A DNA stretch of 64,000 nucleotides from Mergibacter septicus. Lineage in GTDB: Bacteria > Pseudomonadota > Gammaproteobacteria > Enterobacterales > Pasteurellaceae. Below the pieces are notes generated by a model. The model did not search any database, was not told the origin of the DNA, and saw nothing but the letters and a program-made list of their open reading frames with translations. Where the stretch lies: NCBI RefSeq assembly GCF_003265225.1, contig NZ_CP022013.1:1521001-1585000 (forward strand). Reading direction: 5' to 3'. The number at the start of each line of letters is the position of its first letter. Position 1 is the stretch's first letter. The translations under genes were made by a program, and so were the position numbers. This document shows, piece by piece, positions 1 through 13,457 of this stretch.

Positions 1-127
1 ATGCGAGGGAGATATGTGGCAAGAATTAAGCCTTCTTTCAGCTGGCTGTCGTTTCCCACACTTAGAAACGATGGTTGATATTGCAAGTCATAATGGCAGA
101 AAAGTTTTAGGATTAGAAAAATATTAA
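1..127 (+). CDS. C-terminal fragment of an amidohydrolase-like protein (5' end outside window)
   Basis: The second frame is open from the window edge to a TAA at 125-127 and encodes about 41 residues. The segment DMWQEL, then IASHNGRKVLGLEKY, resembles the end of the barrel in TRZ/ATZ-type metal-dependent hydrolases, where an ATxNGAKALGL-like stretch is usual. Those enzymes normally continue for another 50-60 residues into a beta-sandwich, but this frame stops right after LGLEKY. It may therefore be a naturally short member or a truncated gene. No catalytic residues are visible in this part. The family call is a pattern impression only. Confidence 0.35.
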   Translation, partial: CEGDMWQELSLLSAGCRFPHLETMVDIASHNGRKVLGLEKY

Positions 128-325
128 TCTCATTATGGTATTTAACTCTAAGAACAATAAATATTGATTCTATTAATAAACAACAATAGGAATATTCTCC
201 ACTTAGAGTTTAAATACACTAAATATTATTCTTTATAAATCAATAATATATAAAAATATCACTTTGAATTACTGATAATTCATGTATTAAATTTATATAA
301 AAAAGTCAAAAACAGCTGATTAAGT

Positions 326-370
326 AAAAAATGTGTAGTCTTCTAAGGAAAGAAATAAAAGAAGTAGACT
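326..370 (-). terminator. Possible terminator of the rRNA operon
   Basis: Read on the minus strand just after tRNA-Trp, an imperfect hairpin (CTTCT/AGAAG, extended by AGT/ACT past a bulge) is followed by ACACATTTTTT. It is the only terminator-like element between the last tRNA of the operon and the gene fragment at 1-127. The stem is weak. The rest of 128-375 is AT-rich and shows no gene. Confidence 0.35.
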
Positions 371-375
371 CTTAA

Positions 376-451
376 TGGCAGGGGCGGAGAGGCTCGAACT
401 CCCAACACCCGGTTTTGGAGACCGGTGCTCTACCAATTGAACTACGCCCCT
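376..451 (-). tRNA. tRNA-Trp (CCA)
   Basis: A complete cloverleaf with a 7-bp acceptor stem (AGGGGCG/CGCCCCT), TTCGAGC in the T arm, anticodon CCA in the loop CTCCAAA, and an encoded 3' CCA. It is the last gene of the rRNA operon, 25 bp after tRNA-Asp. Asp-Trp is also the distal tRNA pair of E. coli rrnC. Confidence 0.97.
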
Positions 452-476
452 AAAGATAGGATTTTAGATAAAAAAA

Positions 477-553
477 TGGCGGAATGGACGGGACTCGAAC
501 CCGCGACCCCCTGCGTGACAGGCAGGTATTCTAACCAGCTGAACTACCACTCC
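477..553 (-). tRNA. tRNA-Asp (GTC)
   Basis: A complete cloverleaf beginning GGAGTGG, with anticodon GTC in the loop CTGTCAC, a GGTTCGAGTCC T arm and an encoded CCA. It lies directly after the distal 5S gene and before tRNA-Trp on the same strand, so it is a distal tRNA of the rRNA operon. Confidence 0.97.
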
Positions 554-564
554 GCAAATTAGGT

Positions 565-680
565 ATCTAGCGATGCCTTACTCTCACATAGGGAAGCCCT
601 ACACTACCATCAGCATTACAGCGTTTCACTTCTGAGTTCGGCAAGGTATCAGGTGGTACCACTGCACTATTATCGCTAGA
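565..680 (-). rRNA. 5S rRNA, distal copy
   Basis: This matches the bacterial 5S core (CCGAACTCAGAAGTGAAAC, then GATGGTAGTGTAGGG). It is the second of two tandem 5S genes, 50 bp after the first. Its terminal helix I is CTAGCGAT paired with ATCGCTAG, quite unlike the helix of the other copy, so the two genes differ by compensated changes while the core is nearly the same. Ends are estimated from the helix and are good to a few bases. Confidence 0.93.
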
Positions 681-730
681 AAATTTTTATTTTTTAAGAA
701 TACTTTAATCAAATATACTTAAAAAATAAC

Positions 731-845
731 CCCGGCGGTACCCTACTCTCACATAGGGAGACCCTACACTACCATCGGCATCACAGCGTTTCACTTCTGA
801 GTTCGGCAAGGTATCAGGTGGTACCACTGCATTATGACCGCCGGG
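731..845 (-). rRNA. 5S rRNA, proximal copy
   Basis: The first 5S gene after 23S, about 190 bp downstream of it. It has the same core as the distal copy but helix I reads CCCGGCGGT/ACCGCCGGG. Two 5S genes in one operon occur in E. coli rrnD, so the arrangement is known elsewhere. The sequence between the two copies is an AT-rich linker without any visible promoter. Confidence 0.93.
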
Positions 846-1036
846 AAAATTCTTTTTATCTTGTTGTTTGTTATTCGTTGTTCTCTGTTTGTTTCGTTCT
901 GTCGTGAGTTTGTTAATTTTCTTTATTTATTGATAAAGATAACGTTAAACTCACCAGTTAACGGCTTAACATTCGTTAAGTTATTTAGCCACAAGCTACT
1001 CAAGAGTACCCACTCCCCAAAACATTTGAGCGTTGT

Positions 1037-3936
<2,900 letters not shown>

Positions 3937-4086
3937 ATACAACCTCAAATGCTTTGATTTACTTTGCCTTTGTGGTTGATGCTTATCAGAAGTATCGCCT
4001 TTCGCTTCAACACTTCTTCTCTCAAATACTTCACAACCTCTCGGTCGCTTGAGTACTCTTCTCGTTTCTTTGCTTGTGTCTAAATT

Positions 4087-4097
4087 TTTAAAGAACA
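4087..4097 (-). promoter_or_regulatory. boxA antitermination element in the 16S-23S spacer
   Basis: TGTTCTTTAAA on the minus strand matches the rRNA boxA (E. coli TGCTCTTTAACA), bound by NusB-NusE. It lies just after tRNA-Glu and before 23S, where spacer boxA is found in other gammaproteobacteria. The same 11 bases occur in the 16S leader at 5918-5928. Confidence 0.8.
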
Positions 4098-4121
4098 ATG
4101 TATCGTAAAGATACCGTCAAA

Positions 4122-4197
4122 TGGCGTCCCCACGGGGATTCGAACCCCGGTTACCGCCGTGAAAGGGCGATGTCCTAGGCCTCTAGACGATGGGGAC
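4122..4197 (-). tRNA. tRNA-Glu (TTC)
   Basis: A complete cloverleaf (GTCCCCA acceptor, anticodon TTC in CTTTCAC, encoded CCA) in the 330-bp spacer between 16S and 23S. It makes this a tRNA-Glu type operon, as opposed to the Ile-Ala type also common in Pasteurellaceae. Confidence 0.98.
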
Positions 4198-4266
4198 ACA
4201 TTTGACGATACCCTTCTTTACTTCCCATCAAACAATCTGTGTGAGCACCCAAAGACCTCTTTTCGG

Positions 4267-5804
<1,538 letters not shown>

Positions 5805-5917
5805 AATCTTTTTAATCTTTCAATTCTTGAATCGACATCCGCTCTTACTGACTTCTTCTTCAGCACTCTCGGACGCCTTAACGTCTCCAAGTGCCCACAC
5901 AGATTGTCTGATGACTT

Positions 5918-5928
5918 TTTAAAGAACA
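5918..5928 (-). promoter_or_regulatory. boxA antitermination element in the 16S leader
   Basis: TGTTCTTTAAA on the minus strand, followed by a leader that closely resembles that of E. coli rrn operons (CAGACAATCTGTGTGGGCAC). It starts only 5 bp after the 3' end of tRNA-Pro. The usual rrn P1/P2 promoters that should stand upstream of boxA are missing, because the tRNA genes take their place. Confidence 0.8.
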
Positions 5929-5932
5929 AAAA

Positions 5933-6009
5933 TGGTCGGCGAGATAGGATTTGAACCTACGACCCACTGGTCCCAAACCAGTTGCGCTACCAAGCTGCGC
6001 TACTCGCCG
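5933..6009 (-). tRNA. tRNA-Pro (TGG)
   Basis: A complete cloverleaf beginning CGGCGAG, with anticodon TGG in TTTGGGA and an encoded CCA. It is almost identical to E. coli proM. It is the last of three tRNA genes that precede the rRNA genes on the same strand. Confidence 0.97.
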
Positions 6010-6027
6010 ATTTAATCTGTATTAGAT

Positions 6028-6104
6028 TGGGGTGGCTAATGGGACTTGAACCCACGACAACCGGAATCACAATCCGGGGCTCTACCAACTGAGCTATAGC
6101 CACC
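6028..6104 (-). tRNA. tRNA-His (GTG)
   Basis: A complete cloverleaf with the extra 5' G typical of tRNA-His (GGTGGCTA), anticodon GTG in TTGTGAT, and an encoded CCA. It lies between tRNA-Arg and tRNA-Pro, the order of the E. coli argX-hisR-leuT-proM operon with leuT missing. Confidence 0.97.
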
Positions 6105-6157
6105 ATATATTATATTAAGTTTTCTAAGCGTTAGCTTTGAATCACAGTGAACGCAAA

Positions 6158-6234
<77 letters not shown>

Positions 6235-6255
6235 TCTCGCGTCGTTGCGGGGCGT

Positions 6256-6284
6256 ATATTAATGACTTTCCCTAAACCTGTCTA
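6256..6284 (-). promoter_or_regulatory. Promoter of the tRNA-rRNA operon
   Basis: On the minus strand: -35 TAGACA (6279-6284), a 17-bp spacer and -10 TAATAT (6256-6261). A GC-rich discriminator (ACGCCCCGC) follows, as expected of stringently controlled stable-RNA promoters. A and T tracts at about 6287-6310 could form an UP element. The remainder of the 352-bp gap to hemL is AT-rich and holds no gene I can see. Confidence 0.75.
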
Positions 6285-6586
6285 GCACTTTTTTCATATT
6301 TTTTTTCACTTGTTGTTATTTTAGCCGTTAATTAGATTTTTTAATCATTTTTTGTTGTTTTTAGCACAAAAATAGCAAATTAGATGACTATTCAGTATAA
6401 ATTTGAATAACTATTATGTACTTTTTTAGTGACTATCTATTTTAAATAAGCATTTTATTACTCTTAATATTAGAGAACTTTAATGAATAAAATAATAAAT
6501 TTTTTACTAACCCGAGATCTAAAGCTCAGTTTCCAGTAAAATATCTACCTTTATTGATTAAGTATTTACTTTTATAGGATCAAATT

Positions 6587-7888
6587 ATGACTATTTCTGG
6601 TCTAACACATTCAAACGAACTTTTTTTTCAAGCACAAAAATCAATTCCAGGTGGTGTAAATTCACCGGTACGTGCATTTAATGGCGTTGGCAGTACACCT
6701 ATTTTTATTGAAAAAGCAGAAGGTGCTTATCTTTTTGATAGTGATGGAAACCACTATATTGATTATGTTGGTTCTTGGGGACCAATGATTTTAGGTCATA
6801 ACCATCCAACAATCCGAGAAGCCGTTATTAAAACAGCAGAAAAAGGATTAAGTTTCGGTGCTCCAACTGCTTTAGAAATTACGTTAGCCGAAAAAGTTTG
6901 TGAATTAATTCCTTCAATTGAAATGGTAAGAATGGTTAGCTCTGGTACCGAAGCTACAATGTCTGCTATTCGTTTAGCTCGTGGCTATACTCAGCGAGAT
7001 AAAATTATTAAATTTGAAGGGTGTTATCACGGGCACGCTGATTCATTGTTAGTTAAAGCAGGTTCTGGAGCTTTAACACTAGGTCAACCTAGTTCCCCCG
7101 GTATTCCTGCTGACTTTGCAAAACATACGCTGACTTGTACTTATAATGATTTAAATTCTGTAAAACAGGCTTTTGAACAATATCCAACAGATATTGCTTG
7201 TATTATTGTTGAACCTGTTGCTGGGAATATGAATTGTATCCCTCCACAAGAAGGTTTCCTACTTGGATTACGTCAATTATGCGATCAATATGGTGCTTTA
7301 TTAATTATTGATGAAGTGATGACTGGTTTTCGAGTCGCATTAGCAGGTGCTCAATCTTATTATAATGTCACTCCAGATTTAACCTGCTTAGGTAAAATCA
7401 TTGGTGGTGGTATGCCAGTTGGTGCTTTTGGTGGTAAAAAAGACATTATGCAATATATTGCTCCTACTGGTCCCGTTTACCAAGCAGGTACTTTATCAGG
7501 TAACCCTATTGCAATGGCAGCAGGGCTGGCTTGTTTAACTGAACTCTCTAAAGCTGGCAATGAAGCAAAATTAGCAGAAAAAACTGAAAAATTAGCCTTA
7601 GGCCTAAAAGCATTAGCAGACAAACATCAAATTCCATTTGCTGTCAATTATGTTGGAGGTATGTTCGGTTTCTTCTTTACTGAAAACACCCAAGTGACTT
7701 GTTATGCAGATGTAATGAAATGTAATATTGAACGGTTTAAAGCCTTTTTCCAAGCTATGTTAAAAGAAGGTATTTATCTTGCACCATCAGCATTTGAAGC
7801 TGGGTTTATGTCACTTGCTCATACCGATGAAGATATTGAAAAAACACTACAAGCCGCTGACCGAGCATTTGCTTGTTTAACTCGCTAA
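6587..7888 (+). CDS. hemL: Glutamate-1-semialdehyde 2,1-aminomutase
   Basis: This PLP enzyme turns glutamate-1-semialdehyde into 5-aminolevulinate, the second step of the C5 route to heme. The 433-residue product has the family's usual length. It opens with [22 protein letters not shown] and carries the class III aminotransferase core: [16 protein letters not shown], the acidic [10 protein letters not shown], and [17 protein letters not shown] with the PLP lysine near residue 270. TATAGGATC in front of the ATG serves as ribosome site. A hairpin terminator follows at 7894, so it is probably transcribed alone. Recognition is very secure. Confidence 0.97.
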   Translation: MTISGLTHSNELFFQAQKSIPGGVNSPVRAFNGVGSTPIFIEKAEGAYLFDSDGNHYIDYVGSWGPMILGHNHPTIREAVIKTAEKGLSFGAPTALEITLAEKVCELIPSIEMVRMVSSGTEATMSAIRLARGYTQRDKIIKFEGCYHGHADSLLVKAGSGALTLGQPSSPGIPADFAKHTLTCTYNDLNSVKQAFEQYPTDIACIIVEPVAGNMNCIPPQEGFLLGLRQLCDQYGALLIIDEVMTGFRVALAGAQSYYNVTPDLTCLGKIIGGGMPVGAFGGKKDIMQYIAPTGPVYQAGTLSGNPIAMAAGLACLTELSKAGNEAKLAEKTEKLALGLKALADKHQIPFAVNYVGGMFGFFFTENTQVTCYADVMKCNIERFKAFFQAMLKEGIYLAPSAFEAGFMSLAHTDEDIEKTLQAADRAFACLTR

Positions 7889-7891
7889 GAT

Positions 7892-7925
7892 AAAAAGGAA
7901 AACCAGAAAGGTTTTCCTTTATTTA
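7892..7925 (+). terminator. Terminator after hemL
   Basis: An 11-bp perfect stem (AAAGGAAAACC/GGTTTTCCTTT) with a 5-base loop lies 5 bp after the hemL stop and is followed by ATTTACTCTT. Confidence 0.75.
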
Positions 7926-7946
7926 CTCTTTATTAAAATAAATACT

Positions 7947-8630
7947 ATGTGCTTAACTCCAATTTTTCATACACTTTTATCATATAGTTGCACACTATCA
8001 TATCGCATAAGTCGATATCGCACTGCTATTTTACTAATAACTAGTCTGATCCTAACGGCTTGTAGTAGCCAAATATCTCAATCAATACCACCTACTCAAG
8101 CTAAAATAGATCAAACACTGGCGTGGCAAAAACACAGACAACAACTCGAAAATATTCGTGCTTATCAAGTTAATGGTCAATTAGGCTATATTGGTAAAAA
8201 ACGGTTTTCCACTCATTTTAATTGGCAATATCATAATCCTGAAAATTATCAATTAATTTTATCTATTGCCCTAATTGGCAAAGAAATACGTCTTATTCGT
8301 ACTCAATCAGAATTAACCATTATTGATGATAATGGGAAAAGCTACACAGATCGTGATTCTCATCGTCTAATTCAACGAGTTTTAGGGTTCGATTTTCCAT
8401 TAGAAGCATTTCCTGATTGGTTAAAAGGTTTACCACAACAAACTAAAAATTATCGCTTAACAAATAATGGATTATTGGATAGTTTCGACTATCAATTAAA
8501 TGGACAACAATGGAAAATCAAATATCTTAACTATGATCTCTTTGTTCAACCTGCTCTACCTAAGCAAATCCTGATAGAAAATAGTGAACAAAGTCTCAAA
8601 ATACTATTAAAACACTGGACATTACAATGA
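7947..8630 (+). CDS. lolB: Outer-membrane lipoprotein LolB
   Basis: LolB is the outer-membrane receptor that takes lipoproteins from the periplasmic carrier LolA. The 227-residue product has a lipoprotein signal ending in the lipobox LTAC with Cys39. The mature part ([22 protein letters not shown] and the WLKG region near residue 152) reads like LolB. The n-region is unusually long, about 26 residues with Tyr and Arg. No internal ATG, GTG or TTG in frame offers a shorter signal peptide, and no good ribosome site precedes the ATG. It overlaps ispE by ATGA, the usual lolB-ispE neighbourhood in gammaproteobacteria. Confidence 0.9.
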   Translation: MCLTPIFHTLLSYSCTLSYRISRYRTAILLITSLILTACSSQISQSIPPTQAKIDQTLAWQKHRQQLENIRAYQVNGQLGYIGKKRFSTHFNWQYHNPENYQLILSIALIGKEIRLIRTQSELTIIDDNGKSYTDRDSHRLIQRVLGFDFPLEAFPDWLKGLPQQTKNYRLTNNGLLDSFDYQLNGQQWKIKYLNYDLFVQPALPKQILIENSEQSLKILLKHWTLQ

Positions 8631-9511
8631 ATCCTAACTTCTGTTTTTCCTCTATTTTAGCAACGGAAAGTCCAATCAATCGCTTTCCTTGCCCAGCTAA
8701 ATTAAACCTTTTTCTTTATATTAATAACCGTCGTACTGATGGCTATCATGAATTACAAACTTTATTTCAATTCTTAGATTATGGCGATTGGCTTACTGTT
8801 AATCTTCAAGATGATTCAAAAATTAATTTGTTCCCCGAATTGCCAAATATTCCAACCGAACAAAATCTTATTTTTCGAGCGGCAACACTCTTACAACAAA
8901 CAACTCAATGCCATTTAGGGGCTGATCTCTACTTAGAAAAAATCTTACCTCAAGGTGGAGGATTAGGTGGTGGATCATCCAACGCTGCCACAACTTTGGT
9001 CGCTTTAAATCATTTATGGCAAACAGGACTCTCACTTGAAAATCTCGCTGAGTTAGGTTTAACCTTAGGTGCAGATGTTCCCGTTTTTATTCAAGGATAT
9101 GCTGCTTTTGCCGAAGGTATTGGGGAAAAATTAATACAATGCGAACCAGCTGAAAAATATTATCTTGTTTTAAAGCCAAATGTTTCAATTTCTACAGTGG
9201 ATATATTCCAAGCGGAACACTTACCTCGCAATACGCCGAAACGTTCTCTAACAGATCTTTTATGCCAAAAATATTCAAATGATTGTGAAAAAATTGTACG
9301 AGAAAAGTATTCTGAGGTTGAACTCGCCATTAAGTGGTTGATACAATATGCACCAACACGCTTAACTGGAACGGGAGCGTGTGTTTTTGCCGAATTTGAT
9401 ACACAAGAGAAAGCAAAATTTGTCTATCAACAAAAACCTTCATATTGGGAAGGTTTTATCGCTCAAGGACTAAACCGTTCTCCGCTTCATCAATACCTTG
9501 ATAAGCGATAA
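8627..9511 (+). CDS. ispE: 4-diphosphocytidyl-2-C-methyl-D-erythritol kinase
   Basis: IspE is a GHMP kinase of the MEP isoprenoid pathway; it phosphorylates CDP-methylerythritol. The 294-residue protein has the substrate segment [20 protein letters not shown] near residues 20-39 and the ATP-binding GHMP motif [14 protein letters not shown] near 110-122. Near its end lies the third motif, [12 protein letters not shown]. The first 10-15 residues extend beyond the usual start of the family. Its ATG overlaps the lolB stop (ATGA), so the two are translationally coupled. Confidence 0.95.
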   Translation: MNPNFCFSSILATESPINRFPCPAKLNLFLYINNRRTDGYHELQTLFQFLDYGDWLTVNLQDDSKINLFPELPNIPTEQNLIFRAATLLQQTTQCHLGADLYLEKILPQGGGLGGGSSNAATTLVALNHLWQTGLSLENLAELGLTLGADVPVFIQGYAAFAEGIGEKLIQCEPAEKYYLVLKPNVSISTVDIFQAEHLPRNTPKRSLTDLLCQKYSNDCEKIVREKYSEVELAIKWLIQYAPTRLTGTGACVFAEFDTQEKAKFVYQQKPSYWEGFIAQGLNRSPLHQYLDKR

Positions 9512-9588
9512 TTGTACTTGAGAAAAATGAATACTCAGATTGCTTTTGCAATCCTACTTTACAATATCCATAACACACTGGGGTTAAA

Positions 9589-10539
9589 ATGCCTGATATC
9601 AAGCTCTTTGCTGGTAACGCAACGCCAGAATTAGCCAAACGTATTTCTGAGCGTCTTTATACATCACTTAGTGATGCAACTGTTGGTCGTTTTAGTGATG
9701 GCGAAGTGCAAGTTCAAATTAATGATAATGTCCGTGGTTCTGATGTTTTCATCATTCAATCTACTTGTGCACCTACTAATGATAATTTAATGGAACTTGT
9801 CGTCATGATTGACGCATTACGCCGTGCTTCTGCTGGTCGTATCACTGCCGTCATTCCATATTTTGGCTATGCACGTCAAGATCGTCGAGTTCGTTCAGCT
9901 CGTGTGCCAATTACAGCAAAAGTAGTCGCTGATTTTCTCTCTGGCGTTGGTGTTGATCGTGTTCTCACCTGTGATCTACACGCTGAACAAATCCAAGGTT
10001 TCTTTGATGTTCCTGTGGATAATGTCTTTGGTTCACCAGTTTTAATTGATGATATCTTGAAAAAAACAGATTTAGAAAATCCGATTGTTGTTTCACCAGA
10101 TATCGGAGGGGTAGTCCGTGCGAGAGCTGTTGCAAAACTGTTAAATGATACAGATATGGCGATTATCGATAAACGCCGTCCTCGTGCAAATGTATCACAA
10201 GTAATGCACATTATTGGCGATGTTTCTAATCGTGATTGTATTCTCGTTGACGATATGATCGATACAGGTGGTACACTATGTAAAGCTGCTGAAGCCTTAA
10301 AAGAACGTGGAGCAAAACGTGTTTTTGCTTATGCAACTCACGCCGTCTTCTCTGGTGCTGCAGCAAAAAATTTAGCACATGATGTATTAGATGAAATTGT
10401 CGTTACCGATACAATTCCACTTAGTCAGGAAATTATCGCACTGAATAAAGTTAGAGTATTAACTCTTTCGGGAATGTTAGCTGAAGCTATTCGCCGCATC
10501 AGCAACGAAGAATCTATTTCAACCATGTTCAATAATTAA
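9589..10539 (+). CDS. prs: Ribose-phosphate pyrophosphokinase
   Basis: Prs makes PRPP from ribose 5-phosphate and ATP, feeding nucleotide, His, Trp and NAD synthesis. At 316 residues it is family-sized. Diagnostic parts are [14 protein letters not shown] at the start, the flexible-loop region [10 protein letters not shown] near 92-101, [15 protein letters not shown] near 130-144 and the PRPP-binding [10 protein letters not shown] near 221-230. The 77-bp gap from ispE contains a small palindrome at 9538-9553 without a T-run, so transcription may continue from lolB-ispE as it does in relatives. Confidence 0.97.
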   Translation: MPDIKLFAGNATPELAKRISERLYTSLSDATVGRFSDGEVQVQINDNVRGSDVFIIQSTCAPTNDNLMELVVMIDALRRASAGRITAVIPYFGYARQDRRVRSARVPITAKVVADFLSGVGVDRVLTCDLHAEQIQGFFDVPVDNVFGSPVLIDDILKKTDLENPIVVSPDIGGVVRARAVAKLLNDTDMAIIDKRRPRANVSQVMHIIGDVSNRDCILVDDMIDTGGTLCKAAEALKERGAKRVFAYATHAVFSGAAAKNLAHDVLDEIVVTDTIPLSQEIIALNKVRVLTLSGMLAEAIRRISNEESISTMFNN

Positions 10540-10542
10540 GCA

Positions 10543-11346
10543 ATGAAATTCCTCTCTTTTAACATTAACGGATTACGAGCAAGACCTCACCAATTACAAG
10601 CAGTGGTTGAACAATATCAACCTGATGTCATTGGCTTGCAAGAAATTAAAGTTGCCGATGAAATGTTTCCACATGAAATCGTGCAAGATTTAGGTTATCA
10701 CGTCTATTATCATGGTCAAAAAGGACACTATGGGGTTGCTTTATTAACCAAACAAGCACCATTAGATGTGAGAAAAGGCTTTCCAACAGATGATGCTGAT
10801 GCCCAACGGCGGATTATTATGGTGGATCTTGAAACTCAATTTGGTCAACTCACCGTAATAAATGGTTATTTTCCTCAGGGAGAAAATCGAAATCACGCCA
10901 CAAAATTTCCTGCAAAAGAGAAATTCTATGCTGATCTGCAACGTTATATCGAAGAAGATCATAATCCAGAAAATCCTTTAATCATTATGGGTGATATGAA
11001 TATTAGCCCAACAGATCTTGACATAGGGATTGGAGAAACTAACCGTAAACGTTGGTTACAAACTGGAAAATGTTCTTTCTTACCAGAAGAAAGAGAATGG
11101 CTGGGTCGATTACATGCCTATGGATTAGTCGATACTTTCCGTCAACTTAATCCTGAGACTAACGATAAATTCTCCTGGTTTGACTATCGTTCAAAAGGGT
11201 TTGATGATAATCGAGGCTTAAGAATCGATCTTATTTTAGCAAATACTAAATTAGCTCAAAGATGTACTAAAACAGGTATTGCTTACGATATACGATCAAT
11301 GGAAAAACCTTCAGATCACGCACCTGTTTGGGCTGAATTTGAATAA
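10543..11346 (+). CDS. xthA: Exodeoxyribonuclease III
   Basis: XthA is the main AP endonuclease and 3' repair exonuclease. The 267-residue protein carries the metal ligand Glu34 in GLQEIKV, the [11 protein letters not shown] catalytic segment near 148-158, and the final [11 protein letters not shown] with His259, the same numbering as E. coli. The ATG lies 3 bp after the prs stop, so it is likely co-transcribed with prs. Confidence 0.96.
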   Translation: MKFLSFNINGLRARPHQLQAVVEQYQPDVIGLQEIKVADEMFPHEIVQDLGYHVYYHGQKGHYGVALLTKQAPLDVRKGFPTDDADAQRRIIMVDLETQFGQLTVINGYFPQGENRNHATKFPAKEKFYADLQRYIEEDHNPENPLIIMGDMNISPTDLDIGIGETNRKRWLQTGKCSFLPEEREWLGRLHAYGLVDTFRQLNPETNDKFSWFDYRSKGFDDNRGLRIDLILANTKLAQRCTKTGIAYDIRSMEKPSDHAPVWAEFE

Positions 11347-11362
11347 CTATAAGGGATTGAGA

Positions 11363-12142
11363 ATGAAAGACACCACTACTAACTTCCAATCGTATCGCTC
11401 TCTTCTCAATGATAAGATTGCTCTTTTTTCTGTTAACTTATCTCTTGCGAATCGTTACGAAGAAGGAAAAAATGTAACTTGTGTTCATTTTTCAATCCCC
11501 TATACTGCGAATGAAAGTGGTTTACCAAACAAAGATATTTATCAAGAACACCTAGAAACATTATTCAGAATTCTTATTCAGCTAGAAGCACTTGATGATA
11601 TCTTCTATGCTGGACACGTTATTAATAACGGTAAAACTAACATTTATTTTTACAGTGATGATCCTAGTTATCTTGTTGAATCACTTGCTTTTTTTGAACA
11701 AGTTGAACAGATTGAACAACAGTTTGATCATGACTGGGATATTTACTATAACTTTTTACTTCCTTCCCCTTTAGAATTAAATATTCATTCAACCTTAGAA
11801 AATTTAGAGATATTACAACAACAAGGCGAAGATTTAAGTCTTCCACATGTAATTGAACATAGTTTTCAATTTGAAAATGAAGAAGATATGTACCTCTTTA
11901 TCCAAAATAATGAATTAACACAACTTGCTGATTTTCAAATTCATTATACCGAACAGCCCGTCTATTTAGAGTACCAACAACAATATCTCTATTTGGTAAT
12001 GCTAAAACACAAAATTTCACTTCATGACAATGCAATATTTAAATTGGTCGAAGAATTAGATTATCTTGCTTACCAACACAATGGGCTATATCAAAGTTGG
12101 AAAACTATTCCATCAGTTCATACTAAACACATTATTCACTAA
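11363..12142 (+). CDS. Conserved Pasteurellaceae protein, DUF695/RraB-like (HI0040 type)
   Basis: A 259-residue soluble, acidic protein of unknown function. The sequence and its place right after xthA match the protein known in H. influenzae as HI0040. The N-terminal half (HFSIPYTANESGLPNK) resembles DUF695. The C-terminal half (QFENEEDMYLFIQ) resembles RraB-like domains, but I hold that loosely. An upstream ATG at 11279 lies inside xthA; I start at 11363 because AAGGGATTGAG stands 5-10 bp before it. The TAA overlaps the stop of the convergent lrgB-like gene by 3 bp. Confidence 0.75.
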   Translation: MKDTTTNFQSYRSLLNDKIALFSVNLSLANRYEEGKNVTCVHFSIPYTANESGLPNKDIYQEHLETLFRILIQLEALDDIFYAGHVINNGKTNIYFYSDDPSYLVESLAFFEQVEQIEQQFDHDWDIYYNFLLPSPLELNIHSTLENLEILQQQGEDLSLPHVIEHSFQFENEEDMYLFIQNNELTQLADFQIHYTEQPVYLEYQQQYLYLVMLKHKISLHDNAIFKLVEELDYLAYQHNGLYQSWKTIPSVHTKHIIH

Positions 12143-12825
12143 TAGACTATTGCTACTAATAATTTAAACACTAGCGGTGCTAATAAAGAACTACTAATAC
12201 CACATAAAACTAACGCCATTGAGCTATATACCCCAGCTTTAGGATCTCGTTCCATACATACTGCCGTGCCTAACGCATGCGAAGCCGAACCAATGGCTAA
12301 TCCTATCGCTTCACTACGTTTTACGCCCACCAAACGTAAAATAGGATAGCCTAAAATTGAGCCTGTCAAGCCTGCAACAACAATCAAAACAGCTGTAACT
12401 GCTGGCACACCACCAACATTATTCGCAATTTCAACTGCAATAGGTGTTGTTACTGATTTAGGTAACATCGTTGCCATAATTTCAAGATCACCACCCAAAC
12501 ATAAGGCTAAAACGGTACCACTGATCATTGCAGATACAGAAGCGACAATAATCACTAATAAAATTAATCGCCAATAATGTTTAATTTGAGGTAATTGCTG
12601 ATATAAAGGCAATGCGAGTGCGACAACAACTGGACTAAGTAATAAATTTAATGGCTGATTACCTGCATAATAGTCAGCATAAGGTTGCCCGCTTATCAAA
12701 AGAAATGCTATCAACAATAATAAGCTAATAACAAAAGAATTAAAAATTAATGATCTCACACGCTTATTGATCCAAACTGCTATACTAAAAGCTAAAATAG
12801 TCAATAAACTATATAAATACATCAT
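12139..12825 (-). CDS. LrgB/CidB-family membrane protein
   Basis: A 228-residue polytopic protein with about six hydrophobic segments and the family motifs LPKSVTTPIAVEIANNVGG (near 121-139) and GLAIGSASHALGTA near 175-188. It corresponds to E. coli YohK. With the LrgA-like partner it forms the holin-like pair implicated in murein hydrolase control or small-acid export in other bacteria; no role is established for this version. Its start overlaps the partner's stop by 4 bp, and its stop overlaps the convergent gene's stop. Confidence 0.9.
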   Translation of the reverse strand: MMYLYSLLTILAFSIAVWINKRVRSLIFNSFVISLLLLIAFLLISGQPYADYYAGNQPLNLLLSPVVVALALPLYQQLPQIKHYWRLILLVIIVASVSAMISGTVLALCLGGDLEIMATMLPKSVTTPIAVEIANNVGGVPAVTAVLIVVAGLTGSILGYPILRLVGVKRSEAIGLAIGSASHALGTAVCMERDPKAGVYSSMALVLCGISSSLLAPLVFKLLVAIVY

Positions 12826-13277
12826 ACTTTTTCCCCAAAATTTTTTAGCTGTTTTTTCTGTTTATACTTTTCTTTTTTAGTTCGTTTTAACACTTTCTGG
12901 CGTAAACGGCTAAATTGACGGCGTGAAAAGAGATATTCAGCTAATATCCCTGTTATCACCACCGTAATACAAGTGCTTAAAATATTAGGTAATAATAATG
13001 ATTTTGCCTGTTCAACTAATAGATCAAAGTAATTTATAATGCCAACACTCACTGGGATAAAAAGCACTGACATATATTTCATTAGAGGTAGTGCAGCAGG
13101 TGCAATCCATTGGGGTTGAATGAGCCTTAATGTTAAAGCAATAAAGAGTAATAATAATCCCCAAATAGAAGCAGGGACACCTATTGGCAGGAAATATCTA
13201 ATCCAATCTCCTAGATAAAGCATACCACCAATAATCAAAATCGCTCTAGATAACTCAATGATTTTACGTAACAACAT
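12822..13277 (-). CDS. LrgA/CidA-family membrane protein
   Basis: A 151-residue membrane protein with four hydrophobic segments and the LrgA motif IGVPASIWGLLLLFIAL near residues 32-48. E. coli YohJ is the nearest well-known relative. The tail after residue 115 is unusually long and basic (repeated Arg/Lys, for example RTKKEKYKQKKQ). It is the first gene of an lrgA-lrgB operon with a 4-bp overlap. The 180-bp gap to the divergent cysteine desulfurase is AT-rich and must hold both promoters. Confidence 0.88.
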   Translation of the reverse strand: MLLRKIIELSRAILIIGGMLYLGDWIRYFLPIGVPASIWGLLLLFIALTLRLIQPQWIAPAALPLMKYMSVLFIPVSVGIINYFDLLVEQAKSLLLPNILSTCITVVITGILAEYLFSRRQFSRLRQKVLKRTKKEKYKQKKQLKNFGEKV

Positions 13278-13457
13278 AATTTTTCGATAATCTCACCAAA
13301 AACGGTATAATTCTACTCTGATTTTGATTCAAAATCTTATTTTTTAAAATTTATTTTAATTTTTATCAAAAAAGTAACATTTGACTGATAAAAATTAAGC
13401 AAATAAGTAAAATTAGGCACACAAAATTAAAAAACAATCTACTGTAAATATATAGCA

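Noticed and set aside
9538-9553. Palindrome GATTGC-TTTT-GCAATC between ispE and prs as terminator or PurR operator
   Set aside because: No T-run follows, and the half-sites are in the wrong orientation for a PurR box.
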